Shown here in pieces: positions 1 through 8,338 of a stretch of DNA of 64,000 nucleotides (position 1 is the stretch's first letter; each line of letters begins with the position of its first letter). A program made the translations under genes and the position numbers. Below the pieces are notes generated by a model, which had not been told where the DNA came from, made no database searches, and was given only the letters and a program-made list of their open reading frames with translations. The stretch comes from Microbacterium sp. (lineage in GTDB: Bacteria > Actinomycetota > Actinomycetes > Actinomycetales > Microbacteriaceae). The stretch lies in assembly GCF_031178445.1 (NCBI RefSeq), contig NZ_JAPSIY010000001.1, positions 124,001 through 188,000 on the forward strand, in the 5' to 3' direction.

Positions 1-147
1 GATCGCTGCGTCGAGCGAGACGGCATCCGCATCCCGCCCGGTGGGGCGCCGCGTCCGGCTCCCGTCGACGATCGTGCCGTCGTCGCCGACCAGCGCCGCC
101 TCGAGCTTGGTGCCGCCGACGTCGACGGCGAGTGCGTACCGGTTCAT
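1..147 (-). CDS. ROK family protein, N-terminal part only
   Basis: The first 49 residues of a ROK (repressor, ORF, kinase) family protein are visible; the gene runs off the left edge. The N-terminus MNRYALAVDVGGTKLEAALV carries the phosphate-binding DxGGTK motif of the actin-like ATPase fold. There is no N-terminal helix-turn-helix, so a sugar kinase (glucokinase-like) is more likely than a ROK repressor. The start is the ATG at 147. The 130 bp between it and pyrE holds a twin-palindrome element that may control it. Which sugar is the substrate cannot be told from this fragment. Confidence 0.8.
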   Translation of the reverse strand, partial: MNRYALAVDVGGTKLEAALVGDDGTIVDGSRTRRPTGRDADAVSLDAAI

Positions 148-159
148 GGATGCTCCTTG

Positions 160-250
160 CGTCGGCGGTTCTTCGCAGATCTGCGGGAATTCGCAGAACA
201 TCGTGGGCTGCGCGGCGAGATCGTGCAGATCTGCGGAGTTGTGCAGCGAG
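160..250. promoter_or_regulatory. Twin-palindrome element, copy A
   Basis: Two copies of the 10-bp palindrome GCAGATCTGC lie at 175-184 and 225-234, exactly 50 bp apart, upstream of the ROK gene start at 147. Between them are TCGCAGA (191-197) and GCGAGAT (215-221). The second palindrome continues as GGAGTT. The same layout, spacing and internal heptamers occur in inverted orientation at 33125-33190. A further partial copy, GGATCTGCAG, lies near 270-280. It looks like a multi-half-site operator (half-site TCTGCG) or a small dispersed repeat. Confidence 0.6.
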
Positions 251-277
251 CTCGCGTCAGCGGATCTGCAGTTGCTC

Positions 278-838
278 CTACTGCGGGTCGAGGCCGAGGT
301 CGTCCAGGTCGAACGCGGCGAGCCACTGCAGCCCCTCGGCCTCGATGGCGGCCTGCGCGCCGGTCTTGCGGTCGACGATCACGGCGACCGCGACGACCTC
401 GGCGCCCTCCCGGCGCAGCACCTCCACTGCCTTCAGCGCCGACTGCCCCGTGGTCGAGGTGTCCTCCAGAACGACGACGCGCTTGCCGGCGACTTCGGCC
501 CCCTCGATCTGACGTCCGCGGCCGTGATCCTTGGGCTCCTTGCGCACGACGAACGCGTCCAGCGGGCGGTCGGTCGCGACGGAGGCGTGCATCACCGAGT
601 TCGCGATCGGGTCGGCACCCAGCGTGAGACCGCCGACTGCGACGGCATCCGTGTCCTTGATGAGATCGAGCATGACCCGGCCGATCGCCGGTGCGGCGCG
701 ATGATCGAGGGTGAGCTTGCGCATGTCGACGTAGTACGTCGCCTTCTTGCCGCTGGAAAGCGTGAAGTCGCCGTGGAACACCGCCTCTGCGGTGATGAGG
801 TCGAGCAGGGCCTGGCGGTCTGAGGCGAGGTCGGTCAC
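278..838 (-). CDS. pyrE: Orotate phosphoribosyltransferase
   Basis: PyrE joins orotate to PRPP to make orotidine 5'-monophosphate in pyrimidine synthesis. The 186-residue length is normal for the family. Residues near 110-125 hold the PRPP-binding loop, VVVLEDTSTTGQSA, with its two acidic residues. The flexible-loop stretch VRKEPKDHGRGRQIEG lies about 20 residues before it. The reading frame stays open far upstream, but homology begins at VTDLASDRQALLDL, so the GTG at 838 is chosen as start. The gene is read towards the ROK gene but the 130-bp gap argues for separate promoters. Confidence 0.93.
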   Translation of the reverse strand: MTDLASDRQALLDLITAEAVFHGDFTLSSGKKATYYVDMRKLTLDHRAAPAIGRVMLDLIKDTDAVAVGGLTLGADPIANSVMHASVATDRPLDAFVVRKEPKDHGRGRQIEGAEVAGKRVVVLEDTSTTGQSALKAVEVLRREGAEVVAVAVIVDRKTGAQAAIEAEGLQWLAAFDLDDLGLDPQ

Positions 839-904
839 GGCGTCAAGTGTATTCGGGGCTGGTTCCGTCGCGCTCACCCGTCTAGCGTGGCTGACGGAGG
901 TCCC

Positions 905-1441
905 ATGTTCTCGTACGATCCCTACGCCGCCCTCGCCGAACTGCGCCCCGTCGCACCGCTCGAGCTCACCAGCCCCCACTTCACCGCAGGCGGCGCGCTG
1001 CCGCTGTTCGCCTGGGCAGAGAAGCGCGGCGGAGAAGACCGCCACCCGACTCTCGAGTGGTCTCAGCCGCCAGCCGGGACGAAGAGTCTCGCGATCTCGT
1101 GCTTCGACCCCGACGCCCCGACGGGATCGGGATTCTGGCACTGGGCCGCGTACAACCTGCCGGCCGATCTGCGCTCGATCGAGGCCGGAGACGGCACCGC
1201 GAAGAGCCTGCCGGATGGGGTGACGGTCCTGCCCAACGAGGCGCGCCTGGAGCGCTTCATCGGCGCCGCCCCGCCTGAAGGAACCGGCGTGCACCGCTAC
1301 TTCTTCGTGGTGGACGCGCTGGACGTGGAGAGGTTGGAGCTCGAGGTCGGCGCCACGCCGGCGGTGCTCGGGTTCAACCGTCACTTCCACACCCTGGCAC
1401 GCGGCATCCTGATGGGAACGGCCGACCCCGCCGAGCGGTGA
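905..1441 (+). CDS. YbhB/YbcL (PEBP-like) family protein
   Basis: This 178-residue protein belongs to the bacterial phosphatidylethanolamine-binding/Raf kinase inhibitor-like family. Signature pieces are visible: FDPDAPTGSGFWHW near residues 70-85 (the DPDAP and HW ligand-pocket motifs), GTGVHRYFFVVDALD near 125-140, and GILMGTADP at the C-terminus. The bacterial family has no settled role; it is a small soluble ligand-binding fold. The ATG at 905 is chosen because GGAGG lies 4-5 nt upstream. The gene is divergent from pyrE. Confidence 0.85.
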   Translation: MFSYDPYAALAELRPVAPLELTSPHFTAGGALPLFAWAEKRGGEDRHPTLEWSQPPAGTKSLAISCFDPDAPTGSGFWHWAAYNLPADLRSIEAGDGTAKSLPDGVTVLPNEARLERFIGAAPPEGTGVHRYFFVVDALDVERLELEVGATPAVLGFNRHFHTLARGILMGTADPAER

Positions 1442-1473
1442 GAGCTGTCGGCGTCCCGCCGTAGGCTGGATGC

Positions 1474-2319
1474 ATGCGTCTGGCCACCTGGAACATCAAC
1501 TCGATCCGCACGCGCGTCGGTCGCGCTGTCGATTTCGCGGTGCGCGAGGACATCGACGTGCTCGCATTCCAGGAGATCAAGTGCAAGCCCGAGCAGTTCC
1601 CCTACGCGCCGTTCGAGGAAGCCGGGTATCACGTCGAAGTGCACGGCTTCAATCAGTGGAACGGCGTCGCGATCGCCAGCAGGCTGCCCATCACCGATGT
1701 GCGCACGTCGTTCGAGGGCCAGCCCGGATTCGCGAAGGGTCATGAAGGACCGGATGCCCCCATCGAGGCGCGCGCCCTCGGTGTGATGGTCGACGGCGTG
1801 CGGGTCTGGAGCCTGTACGTGCCGAACGGCCGCGCGCTGGGCGACGAGCACTACGCGTACAAGCTGCACTGGCTCGAGGCGCTGCGCACCGCGACCGCCG
1901 CCGAGCTCGCCGCGAACCCGAGCCTGCCGCTCGCGCTGGTCGGCGATTTCAACATCATCCCCTTCGATCACGACAACGGCGATCCTGCGATCGTGCAGGG
2001 CTTCTCGACGCACGTGTCCCCGCCCGAGCGCGAGGCGTTCTTCGCGCTCGAGAGCGCCGGCGTCAAGGACGTCGTGCGCCCGCTGATCCCCGAGGGGTTC
2101 ACGTACTGGGACTACCAGCGGCTGAAGTTCCCCCGCAACGAGGGCATCCGCATCGACTTCATCCTTGGGTCGGAGGCCTTCGCGGATGCGGTGACCGCTG
2201 CGGCGATCCACCGTAACGAGCGCAAGGGCGAGCAGCCCAGCGATCATGTGCCGGTCGTCGTGGACCTCGACTTCGGCGGCGCCGCAGAGGATGACGATCT
2301 GCCGATGATCTTCGCCTGA
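1474..2319 (+). CDS. xth: Exodeoxyribonuclease III (AP endonuclease)
   Basis: Xth cuts DNA at abasic sites and removes 3' blocking groups in base excision repair. The 281-residue protein shows the endonuclease/exonuclease/phosphatase motifs in order: RLATWNINSIRTRVG at the N-terminus, FQEIKCK (metal-binding Glu), YVPNGR, GDFNIIPFDHDN, RIDFILGS and the terminal SDHVPVVVDL with the catalytic Asp-His pair. A TAGGCT hexamer at 1462-1467 ends 6 nt before the ATG, so the mRNA is probably leaderless. The next gene starts 2 nt after the stop codon. Confidence 0.93.
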   Translation: MRLATWNINSIRTRVGRAVDFAVREDIDVLAFQEIKCKPEQFPYAPFEEAGYHVEVHGFNQWNGVAIASRLPITDVRTSFEGQPGFAKGHEGPDAPIEARALGVMVDGVRVWSLYVPNGRALGDEHYAYKLHWLEALRTATAAELAANPSLPLALVGDFNIIPFDHDNGDPAIVQGFSTHVSPPEREAFFALESAGVKDVVRPLIPEGFTYWDYQRLKFPRNEGIRIDFILGSEAFADAVTAAAIHRNERKGEQPSDHVPVVVDLDFGGAAEDDDLPMIFA

Positions 2320-2320
2320 T

Positions 2321-3133
2321 ATGCCCATCCGGCTGATCGCGACCGACCTCGACGGCACCCTGATCGGCGCCGACGGCCGCGTCTCGACGCGCACGCGAGC
2401 TGCGCTGGATGCGGCGCGGGAGGCCGGGGTCGCGACGATCCCCGTCACGGCGCGGCAGCCGATCGGTCTGCGTCCGATCGCCGAACAGGCCGGTTTCGAC
2501 GACTGGGCGCTGTGCGGAAACGGCGCCTATGGAGTACACCTCACGACCGGCGAGCACCTGTTCGCCGAGGAGATCGCACCCGACGTGCAGCGGCAGCTTG
2601 CCGAGGCGCTGCAGGAGGTGCTGCCCGACCTCGTGTTCGCCAGCGTGCGCGACGCCGGCGAGGGATTCGTCGCCCAGGAAGGCTACGCCGCGCTCGCGCA
2701 GCTGAACGACCACAAGCGCGACCCGGCGACCATGCACGGCGTGCCGCTCGCGGACGTGCTGGGCTCGCCCAGCCTGAAGCTCGTGATCCGGCATCCGTCC
2801 ATCCCGATCCACGAGGTGTTCGAGGCGCTGCGATCGCTCGGCTTGACCGGCTTCGAGGCGACCATGTCGGGCGCGCCGTTCGTCGAGGTGATGGCTCAGG
2901 GAGTCACCAAGGCGACCGGCGTCGCGCAGGTCTGCTCGCGGCTCGGCATCGACAGCAGCCAAGTGCTCGCCTTCGGCGACGCGCTGAACGACCTCGAGAT
3001 GCTCGAGTGGGCGGGCAGGGGCGTCGCCGTCGCGAACGCCATCGACGCGGTGCGGGATGCGGCCGACGAGGTCACTGAGTCGAACGAGGACGACGGGGTG
3101 GCGATAGTGATCGAGCGGATGCTCGGCGGCTGA
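2321..3133 (+). CDS. Cof-type HAD hydrolase (sugar/nucleotide phosphatase-like)
   Basis: This 270-residue HAD protein starts with the nucleophile motif LIATDLDGTLIG. It carries a C2-type cap between residues about 80 and 190, and ends with the motif III/IV region TKATGV followed by AFGDALNDLEMLEWAG. Cof-family members dephosphorylate sugar phosphates, nucleotides or FMN; the substrate here is unknown. It starts 1 nt after the xth stop codon and is almost certainly co-transcribed with it. Confidence 0.88.
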   Translation: MPIRLIATDLDGTLIGADGRVSTRTRAALDAAREAGVATIPVTARQPIGLRPIAEQAGFDDWALCGNGAYGVHLTTGEHLFAEEIAPDVQRQLAEALQEVLPDLVFASVRDAGEGFVAQEGYAALAQLNDHKRDPATMHGVPLADVLGSPSLKLVIRHPSIPIHEVFEALRSLGLTGFEATMSGAPFVEVMAQGVTKATGVAQVCSRLGIDSSQVLAFGDALNDLEMLEWAGRGVAVANAIDAVRDAADEVTESNEDDGVAIVIERMLGG

Positions 3134-3171
3134 TCCCGCCGCGCGCGCGGCTCCGCCCCGCCGCCGCGCGT

Positions 3172-3244
3172 CTCACCGGGTCGCCCCCACCACCGAGCCT
3201 GCGCGCCACCATGCAACCGGCCTGGGCTCTCTGGTGGGGCGACG
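3172..3244. repeat. 73-bp repeat R1 (hairpin-forming), left of surface-protein gene
   Basis: This copy matches 5094-5168 over its whole length with one 2-nt indel and two substitutions. It holds an imperfect inverted repeat: CCACCACCGAGCC pairs with GGCTCTCTGGTGG at 11 of 13 positions around a loop of about 25 nt. It lies between two convergent genes (the HAD gene ends at 3133, the surface-protein gene at 3281), where a two-way terminator would fit. It has no poly-T tail. Confidence 0.85.
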
Positions 3245-3280
3245 GCAGCATGGCGGCGCAGAACCCAGTGCTCGCAGGCG

Positions 3281-4957
3281 TCAGAGCGTCAGTTCGCGGC
3301 GCCTGCCTCGCGTCGCGAGCAGCGCGCCGGCGATCAACATGATCGCTGCGACCGCCACGGCGGGCAGAGGCGGTTCCGACCCCGTGCTCGCGAGAGCACC
3401 GGTAGTCGGCTGCGCCCCGGCGTCGCCCGGGGTGTCGATCGGCGGCAGACTCGGCTCGGTGGGCGTGACGGTGGCTGTCAGCGCGAAGTCGACCCCAGCC
3501 CGGATCTCGCCCTCGGCGACGGTTATCGGCGTGGCCTCCTCAGCCGTGGCGACGTGATCGAAATACTGCACGGGGACCTCGACGTGCCCCTCTCGCATGA
3601 CCGCGGAGGCACGGACGATGTACGTGCCTGCCGGCACGTGGAGGGTATATCGTCCGCGGTCGTCTGCGTATGCCATCGCGACCAGGGTCGCCCCGTCGTA
3701 CGCCTCCACGAACGTGGCGTACGACGCCCTCGATTCGGCTTCGATCGTGCCGGTGATCAGCGCTGTCGCTTCGAGGACCGCGTCGATGCCCTCCAGATGC
3801 GCACCCTCGTCCACGGCGATCGGCGTCGCCTCCGCGCCATCGCGGGCATCGCGCCAGTACTCGCCGAGGGCGGTCTGGTCGCGGCTGACGAACTGCAGCG
3901 TGTAGGTCCCTGGGGGCAGGAAGAGCGTGTACGAGCCTCCGTCGTCGATGTCGACGCTGGTGGAGAAGCCGGAGTCGCCGCTCGCCCAGACGAAGCCGTT
4001 CACCGGGGCGCCGTCCGAAGACCTCGTCACCGTGCCGCTGATGCTCTGGTTCGGCTGCAGCCAGACGTCGGCGTTCGCTGTCTCTCCGACGCCGAGCTCG
4101 ATCGCGGTCGCATCCTCCCGCTCGAACGCGTCCTGCCAGAACTGGGGCACGAAGGTGTCCTCATCGGACTCGAAGTACACGATGTAAGAGCCAGCCGGTA
4201 GTCCCCCGATGCGGTAGTGGCCGGTGTCGTCGGTCTGCACAGCGTCGACGAGCACATCATCGAGCGTGTACACCGCGGCCCACACCGACCGGACGGGCAG
4301 ACCGTCCCCGTACCGGAAGGCCGTTCCGTCGATGAAAGACGCCCAGGCCAACTGCGCATCCACGCCCTCTTGACTCGCGCCCTCCGTCACCGTGACCAGC
4401 ACCGCGGACTGTTCGTCCGCAGTGTCGCCCCAGAACTCGAACGCGTAGTCTCCATCGGATTCGAACAGCAGGATGTAGTCGCCGCCAGGCAGGCCCTCGA
4501 GACGGTAGTGTCCATCGTGCTCCGTCGTCGTCTCGCCGTATCCCGCACCACCGACCTGCCGCGCCGATACCGTCACGGCGGAGACTCCCAGCTCGGGGTC
4601 GTCGTCGAGTGTCACCCGACCCGCGATCGCGCCGCCCGCGGCGACCGACGGCGCGGCCGCAGCCTGAGGAGCGTGCGATGTCGCGCTCTCATCAGGTGCT
4701 TCGTCGGCGTCGGGATCCGGTGAAAGGATCGCGTCATCGGGTCCATCTACGAGCTCACCAGCACCGACCTCTGCGTCCACCCCCACCGGAGGATCCGCCG
4801 GCATCGGAGCATCCGCCGTCGCAACGTGGGACGCCGGCGATTCGGGGGTGGCCGGCTCATCCGCGGCCGCAGCCGCCGTTCCCCCGAGGGTCAACACCAG
4901 CACGCTGATTACGGATACAGACGCCCGCAAAGCAGCGCGTGAACGCGATCGCACCAT
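3281..4957 (-). CDS. Secreted repeat protein with C-terminal wall-sorting-like signal
   Basis: The predicted 558-residue protein begins with a signal peptide (basic MVRSRSRAALR, hydrophobic stretch, then AAAADEP). A low-complexity acidic/Ala/Pro spacer of about 90 residues follows. Next come four carboxypeptidase-regulatory/CNA-B-like beta domains, each with a G-x-YxL..LPxGxY signature (for example HYRLEGLPGGDYILLFES and HYRIGGLPAGSYIVYFES). The end is a Pro/Thr linker, LASTGSEPP, one membrane helix and RGRRREL. LASTG resembles the LAXTG signals used by class E sortases. The ATG at 4957 is preferred because GAGG lies 5 nt upstream; a GTG 6 nt earlier is possible. The protein probably sits on the cell surface; its role is unknown. 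The gene is bracketed by repeats R1 and R2. Confidence 0.8.
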   Translation of the reverse strand: MVRSRSRAALRASVSVISVLVLTLGGTAAAAADEPATPESPASHVATADAPMPADPPVGVDAEVGAGELVDGPDDAILSPDPDADEAPDESATSHAPQAAAAPSVAAGGAIAGRVTLDDDPELGVSAVTVSARQVGGAGYGETTTEHDGHYRLEGLPGGDYILLFESDGDYAFEFWGDTADEQSAVLVTVTEGASQEGVDAQLAWASFIDGTAFRYGDGLPVRSVWAAVYTLDDVLVDAVQTDDTGHYRIGGLPAGSYIVYFESDEDTFVPQFWQDAFEREDATAIELGVGETANADVWLQPNQSISGTVTRSSDGAPVNGFVWASGDSGFSTSVDIDDGGSYTLFLPPGTYTLQFVSRDQTALGEYWRDARDGAEATPIAVDEGAHLEGIDAVLEATALITGTIEAESRASYATFVEAYDGATLVAMAYADDRGRYTLHVPAGTYIVRASAVMREGHVEVPVQYFDHVATAEEATPITVAEGEIRAGVDFALTATVTPTEPSLPPIDTPGDAGAQPTTGALASTGSEPPLPAVAVAAIMLIAGALLATRGRRRELTL

Positions 4958-5093
4958 CCACACCTCAGACTCGGCCGGATCTCGGCGTCAGCGCCGGAGC
5001 TCCGCTCCCCCACCTGCTCCAAGACGGTGCATTGAGCACGAATCTAGTGGCTGACGGGCCCGCAGCGGAAGAGCGGACTCTTCGTGGGTTCAG

Positions 5094-5168
5094 CTCACCG
5101 GGTCGCGCCCCCACCACCGAGCCTGCGCGCCACCATGCAACCGGCGTGGGCTCTCTGGTGGCGCGACG
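5094..5168. repeat. 75-bp repeat R2 (hairpin-forming), right of surface-protein gene
   Basis: This is the second copy of the repeat at 3172-3244, in the same orientation. It lies between the 3' end of the amidohydrolase gene (5187) and the 5' side of the surface-protein gene. Both arms of the imperfect hairpin are conserved between copies; the differences are a GC insertion and two single-base changes outside the arms. Direct copies flanking a single gene would permit its loss or duplication by recombination. Confidence 0.85.
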
Positions 5169-5186
5169 ACCGTCAGCCCCTCCATC

Positions 5187-6800
5187 TCAGAGAGGCTTCT
5201 CCTCGTAGACCGTGACGCCGCCGACGACGGTGCGCGTCACCTTCGCCTCGAGCAGCTCATCGACGGGGCGCGCGAAGACATCGCGGTCGAGCACGACGAA
5301 ATCGGCACTCCGTCCCGCCTCGAGGGCGCCGTACAGGTGCTCCGCTCCGCACGCCCACGCGGCGTCACGCGTCGCGTGCTCGATGGCGTCGGCGAGAGGC
5401 AGGGCGAACGCGGGGATGTTGGCGGGCAGCGACGGGTCGATCGCGGAGCGGCGCGTGGCCGCGATGAACATGTTCCGCAGCGGCGGATGGGGCGAGGTCG
5501 GCGAATCGGTGCCGAAGGCGAGTCGCCCTCCGGCCTCGGTCACGTAGGGCCAGGGGTACCCTCGCTCGACGCGATCGTCGCCGAGCATCGCACGCCAGTT
5601 CTCCTGGATCGCGGGATCGCAGTGCACTGGTTGCATGGACGCGACGATGCCGAGGGCGGCGAGGCGCTCGACATCGGCCTGCTCGGCGATCTCGAGGTGC
5701 TCGATGCGGTGGCGGCGCTCACGCGGTCCGTTGGCGGCGATCGCCCGTTCGACGGCGCTGACAGCGATGCGCACCGCCTCGTCGCCGATCGCGTGCATCG
5801 CCACCCGGATCCCGAGCGCATCGGCCTCGGTGACCACCGGTGCGAGCTCCTCGAGCGACCAGATGGGCTCGGCTCCGACGCCGGTGACATACGGCCGGCT
5901 GACGGCGGCGGTGCAGCCGTCGATCGTGCCGTCGATCATGACCTTGATGCCGACGACCCGCAGCCGATCGCTCTTGTGCCGCTGCGCGTGCCCAGCCGCT
6001 TCACGCACCTGCTCGATGTTCTGCTCGACGTCTCCGGTCGGCGCGACGAACCAGTACGCCGCCACACGGGCGGTGAGCTCTCCGGCGGACTCGGCCCTCG
6101 CGAACGCGGCGAGATCGACAGCGTCGAGGGCCATGTCCGTGGCGGCGGTGACTCCGGAGGCCCGGTACCCGGCGAGCGCCTGCCGCAGCGCCTGGTCGCG
6201 GTCGTCGGCCGTCACGAAGTCGTCCAGCACCGGGTACACGAGGCGATGCATCGCGATCTCGTCGACGTAGCCGGTCGGGTCGCCCGCGGCATCCCGATGC
6301 ACCTCTCCGCCGGGCGGCGAGACAGTATGACGGTCGATCCCGACCTCGGCCAGCGCGGCGGAGTTGAGCCAGACCGAGTGGAAGTCGAACGCCTGAGCGT
6401 AGACCGGCCGATCGGGTACCGCGGCGTCCAGCATCTGCCGGGTCGGCTGACCGCCGACCACGTCGTGCCGCCAGCCGTGCGCCCGGATTCGCGGCAGCTC
6501 GGGGTTCGCAGCCGCGAACTCCGCGATCGCCCGCTGGACGTCGTCGAGGGATGACGCGCCCCACAGATCGACGTGCTGCGCGGATTCGCCGGTGTTGATC
6601 ACGTGCGCGTGCCCGTCTACGAACCCGGGCAGCACGGTCGCGCCGCCGAGGTCGGTGACCCCCGCTCCGGCGCCGGCCAGGCGGCGCGCGGTGTCGTCGT
6701 CGCCGACGTACGCGAGCCTGCCCTCCTGCACGACCAGCGCCGTGGCCCAGCGCCGGGATGTCGCGGTGAACACCTTCCCACCCAGATAGACGTCGGTCAT
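5187..6800 (-). CDS. YtcJ-like metal-dependent amidohydrolase
   Basis: This 537-residue protein has the layout of the YtcJ/exoenzyme-regulatory amidohydrolases. The metal-binding GFVDGHAHVI lies near residue 60, the internal AFDFHSVWLNSAAL, RVVGIKVMIDGTIDGC and HRIEHLEIAE segments follow, and RLAFGTDSPTSPHPPL near 450 supplies the last catalytic Asp. Such enzymes hydrolyse C-N bonds of amides, formamides or cyclic ureas. The start ATG overlaps the stop codon of the NCS1 permease (ATGA), so the two are translationally coupled. Joint TetR control suggests the permease imports the substrate, perhaps a hydantoin- or allantoin-like compound, but that is inference. Confidence 0.85.
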   Translation of the reverse strand: MTDVYLGGKVFTATSRRWATALVVQEGRLAYVGDDDTARRLAGAGAGVTDLGGATVLPGFVDGHAHVINTGESAQHVDLWGASSLDDVQRAIAEFAAANPELPRIRAHGWRHDVVGGQPTRQMLDAAVPDRPVYAQAFDFHSVWLNSAALAEVGIDRHTVSPPGGEVHRDAAGDPTGYVDEIAMHRLVYPVLDDFVTADDRDQALRQALAGYRASGVTAATDMALDAVDLAAFARAESAGELTARVAAYWFVAPTGDVEQNIEQVREAAGHAQRHKSDRLRVVGIKVMIDGTIDGCTAAVSRPYVTGVGAEPIWSLEELAPVVTEADALGIRVAMHAIGDEAVRIAVSAVERAIAANGPRERRHRIEHLEIAEQADVERLAALGIVASMQPVHCDPAIQENWRAMLGDDRVERGYPWPYVTEAGGRLAFGTDSPTSPHPPLRNMFIAATRRSAIDPSLPANIPAFALPLADAIEHATRDAAWACGAEHLYGALEAGRSADFVVLDRDVFARPVDELLEAKVTRTVVGGVTVYEEKPL

Positions 6801-8239
6801 CGCAGAGCTCCTTCCCGCGCCTGATCCGTTGGCTGACCGGCGAACCGCGTCCTGATCAGCACGAGGTACGTCGCCGCCGTGGTCAGGATGCCCAACGGCA
6901 CCGACAGGTCGATGTAGCCGAGCGCGACGGCGATCGGACCCGTCCACACCTCGGTGGTGAGGCACAGCGCGGTGATCACCGCGCCGAGCAGCACGGCTGC
7001 GATGCCTGGCACGCTCCAGCCGCCGGTGTACCAGAACCGGGAGGTGCGGGTCTCATCGAACAGCTCGACGCCGTCGTAGCGGTTGCGCCGCAGCAGCACG
7101 TCGACGACGAACACGGTCATGGTCGGCGCCGAGACGATGACGACGAACTGCAGGATGAGGTTCACGGCTCCGAGCAGGCTGGTCGACAGCACGAGGACGA
7201 TCGTGAGGGCAGTGCCGATCACACCGACGACCACGGCCGCCGGCACTCGGCGGATCGGCAGGCCGATCGCCTGCAGCGCCATGCTGGACGTGTACGTCGT
7301 CATCGCGTTGAGCGAGATGGTGTTGACCACGACTCCGACGACGAGCACAGGACCGAGCCACGCGGGCAGGATGCCGATCAGCGCCTTCTCGATGCCGTCA
7401 GCCTGGATCGCGGATCCCACCCCCGTGGCGACGAAGACGCCGATCGCCGTGAAGAGGATGTTGGGGATCGCTCCACCGAGCGCGGTGGCAGCGGCGATGT
7501 GGCTCGGCCGGGTGCTGCGCGGCAGATAGCGGGCGAGGTCGGGGCTGTTGATGTACGACAGCGGTGACGAGGCGAGGAGCGTGAACCCGATGGTCAGCGA
7601 AGACCACAGCGCCACCCCGCCGAGCGGTTCCGGGTTGACGTAGGAGAAGTCGGCGTGCGGCAGCGCGAACGCCGCGACGACGACGAAGATCACCACGAGC
7701 ACGAGAGACACGGCGCCGTAGGTCCTCAGGATGAGCCCGTGCCCGTAGACGGCGACCAGCACGGTGACAGCCGAGATCACGAGCGTGACGATGATCGGCG
7801 TCCACAGGGCATCGCCGATGCCGAGCCGCCCGACGAGGTCGGCGCCGAGGAACGACGAGCCCAGCCAGTTCAGGGCGAGGTAGACGGAGCCGATGAGCCA
7901 GCCGACGAGGGCGACGATGAGGCGGTTGCCGATGACGCCGTAGATCGCACGTGTGATCACCGACCCCGAGGTTCCTGCCGCAGGGCCGCTCGCCGCGATG
8001 ATCCCCGGCAGGACCCAGAGCGTCGAGGCGACGAGGATGACGGCGATCGCCTGCCAGATCTCCAGACCCAGCAGGATCAGCGAGGCGCCGATCGTGAAGT
8101 TCAGGATGCTGACGTTGGGCGCCGCCCATACGGCGAACAGGTCGCGCGCGCGGCCATGGCGCTGCCCATCGCCAATGAGGTCGATCCCCCGCGTCTCGAT
8201 CCGTGTGGCGAAGTCGTCGACCACCGCGTCCTGGGTCAT
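6797..8239 (-). CDS. NCS1 family nucleobase/hydantoin permease
   Basis: An integral membrane transporter of the purine-cytosine/allantoin/hydantoin type. About twelve hydrophobic segments follow the conserved RDLFAVWAAPNVSILNFTIG entry motif, and SPLSYINSPDLARYLPR lies mid-protein. The start is uncertain. The ATG at 8239 gives 480 residues and leaves room for a 5' leader. The upstream ATG at 8293 gives 498 residues but sits inside the operator and has no ribosome-binding site. The gene is coupled to the downstream amidohydrolase by a 4-nt overlap and is divergent from a TetR regulator. Confidence 0.85.
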   Translation of the reverse strand: MTQDAVVDDFATRIETRGIDLIGDGQRHGRARDLFAVWAAPNVSILNFTIGASLILLGLEIWQAIAVILVASTLWVLPGIIAASGPAAGTSGSVITRAIYGVIGNRLIVALVGWLIGSVYLALNWLGSSFLGADLVGRLGIGDALWTPIIVTLVISAVTVLVAVYGHGLILRTYGAVSLVLVVIFVVVAAFALPHADFSYVNPEPLGGVALWSSLTIGFTLLASSPLSYINSPDLARYLPRSTRPSHIAAATALGGAIPNILFTAIGVFVATGVGSAIQADGIEKALIGILPAWLGPVLVVGVVVNTISLNAMTTYTSSMALQAIGLPIRRVPAAVVVGVIGTALTIVLVLSTSLLGAVNLILQFVVIVSAPTMTVFVVDVLLRRNRYDGVELFDETRTSRFWYTGGWSVPGIAAVLLGAVITALCLTTEVWTGPIAVALGYIDLSVPLGILTTAATYLVLIRTRFAGQPTDQAREGALR

Positions 8240-8284
8240 GTGCACTCGCTTTCGATGCCCGGCATCCTCGCCGGGGGTGACGTT

Positions 8285-8319
8285 GTTGGTCATGCGACCA
8301 ACACAGGTTGTTGGTCGCA
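8285..8319. promoter_or_regulatory. TetR-type operator between permease and regulator
   Basis: A perfect 10-bp inverted repeat, TGCGACCAAC / GTTGGTCGCA, lies at 8293-8302 and 8310-8319. A third half-site, GTTGGTC, at 8285-8291 forms a second, closer inverted pair with 8296-8302. The site lies between the divergent permease and TetR genes and next to a TAGCAT hexamer (8327-8332) that would serve the regulator. This fits autorepression plus control of the permease-amidohydrolase operon. Confidence 0.8.
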
Positions 8320-8338
8320 AAGCTAATAGCATGACGGC

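Noticed and set aside
175..234. BglII-like GCAGATCTGC palindromes as restriction or cloning artefacts
   Set aside because: The two loci share spacing, orientation and internal motifs across otherwise different natural sequence, which a cloning artefact would not produce.
3172..5168. Attachment sites of an integrated element
   Set aside because: The flanked segment is one gene with no integrase or recombinase, and the repeat forms a hairpin at gene ends; a mobile-element reading is not supported by the sequence alone.
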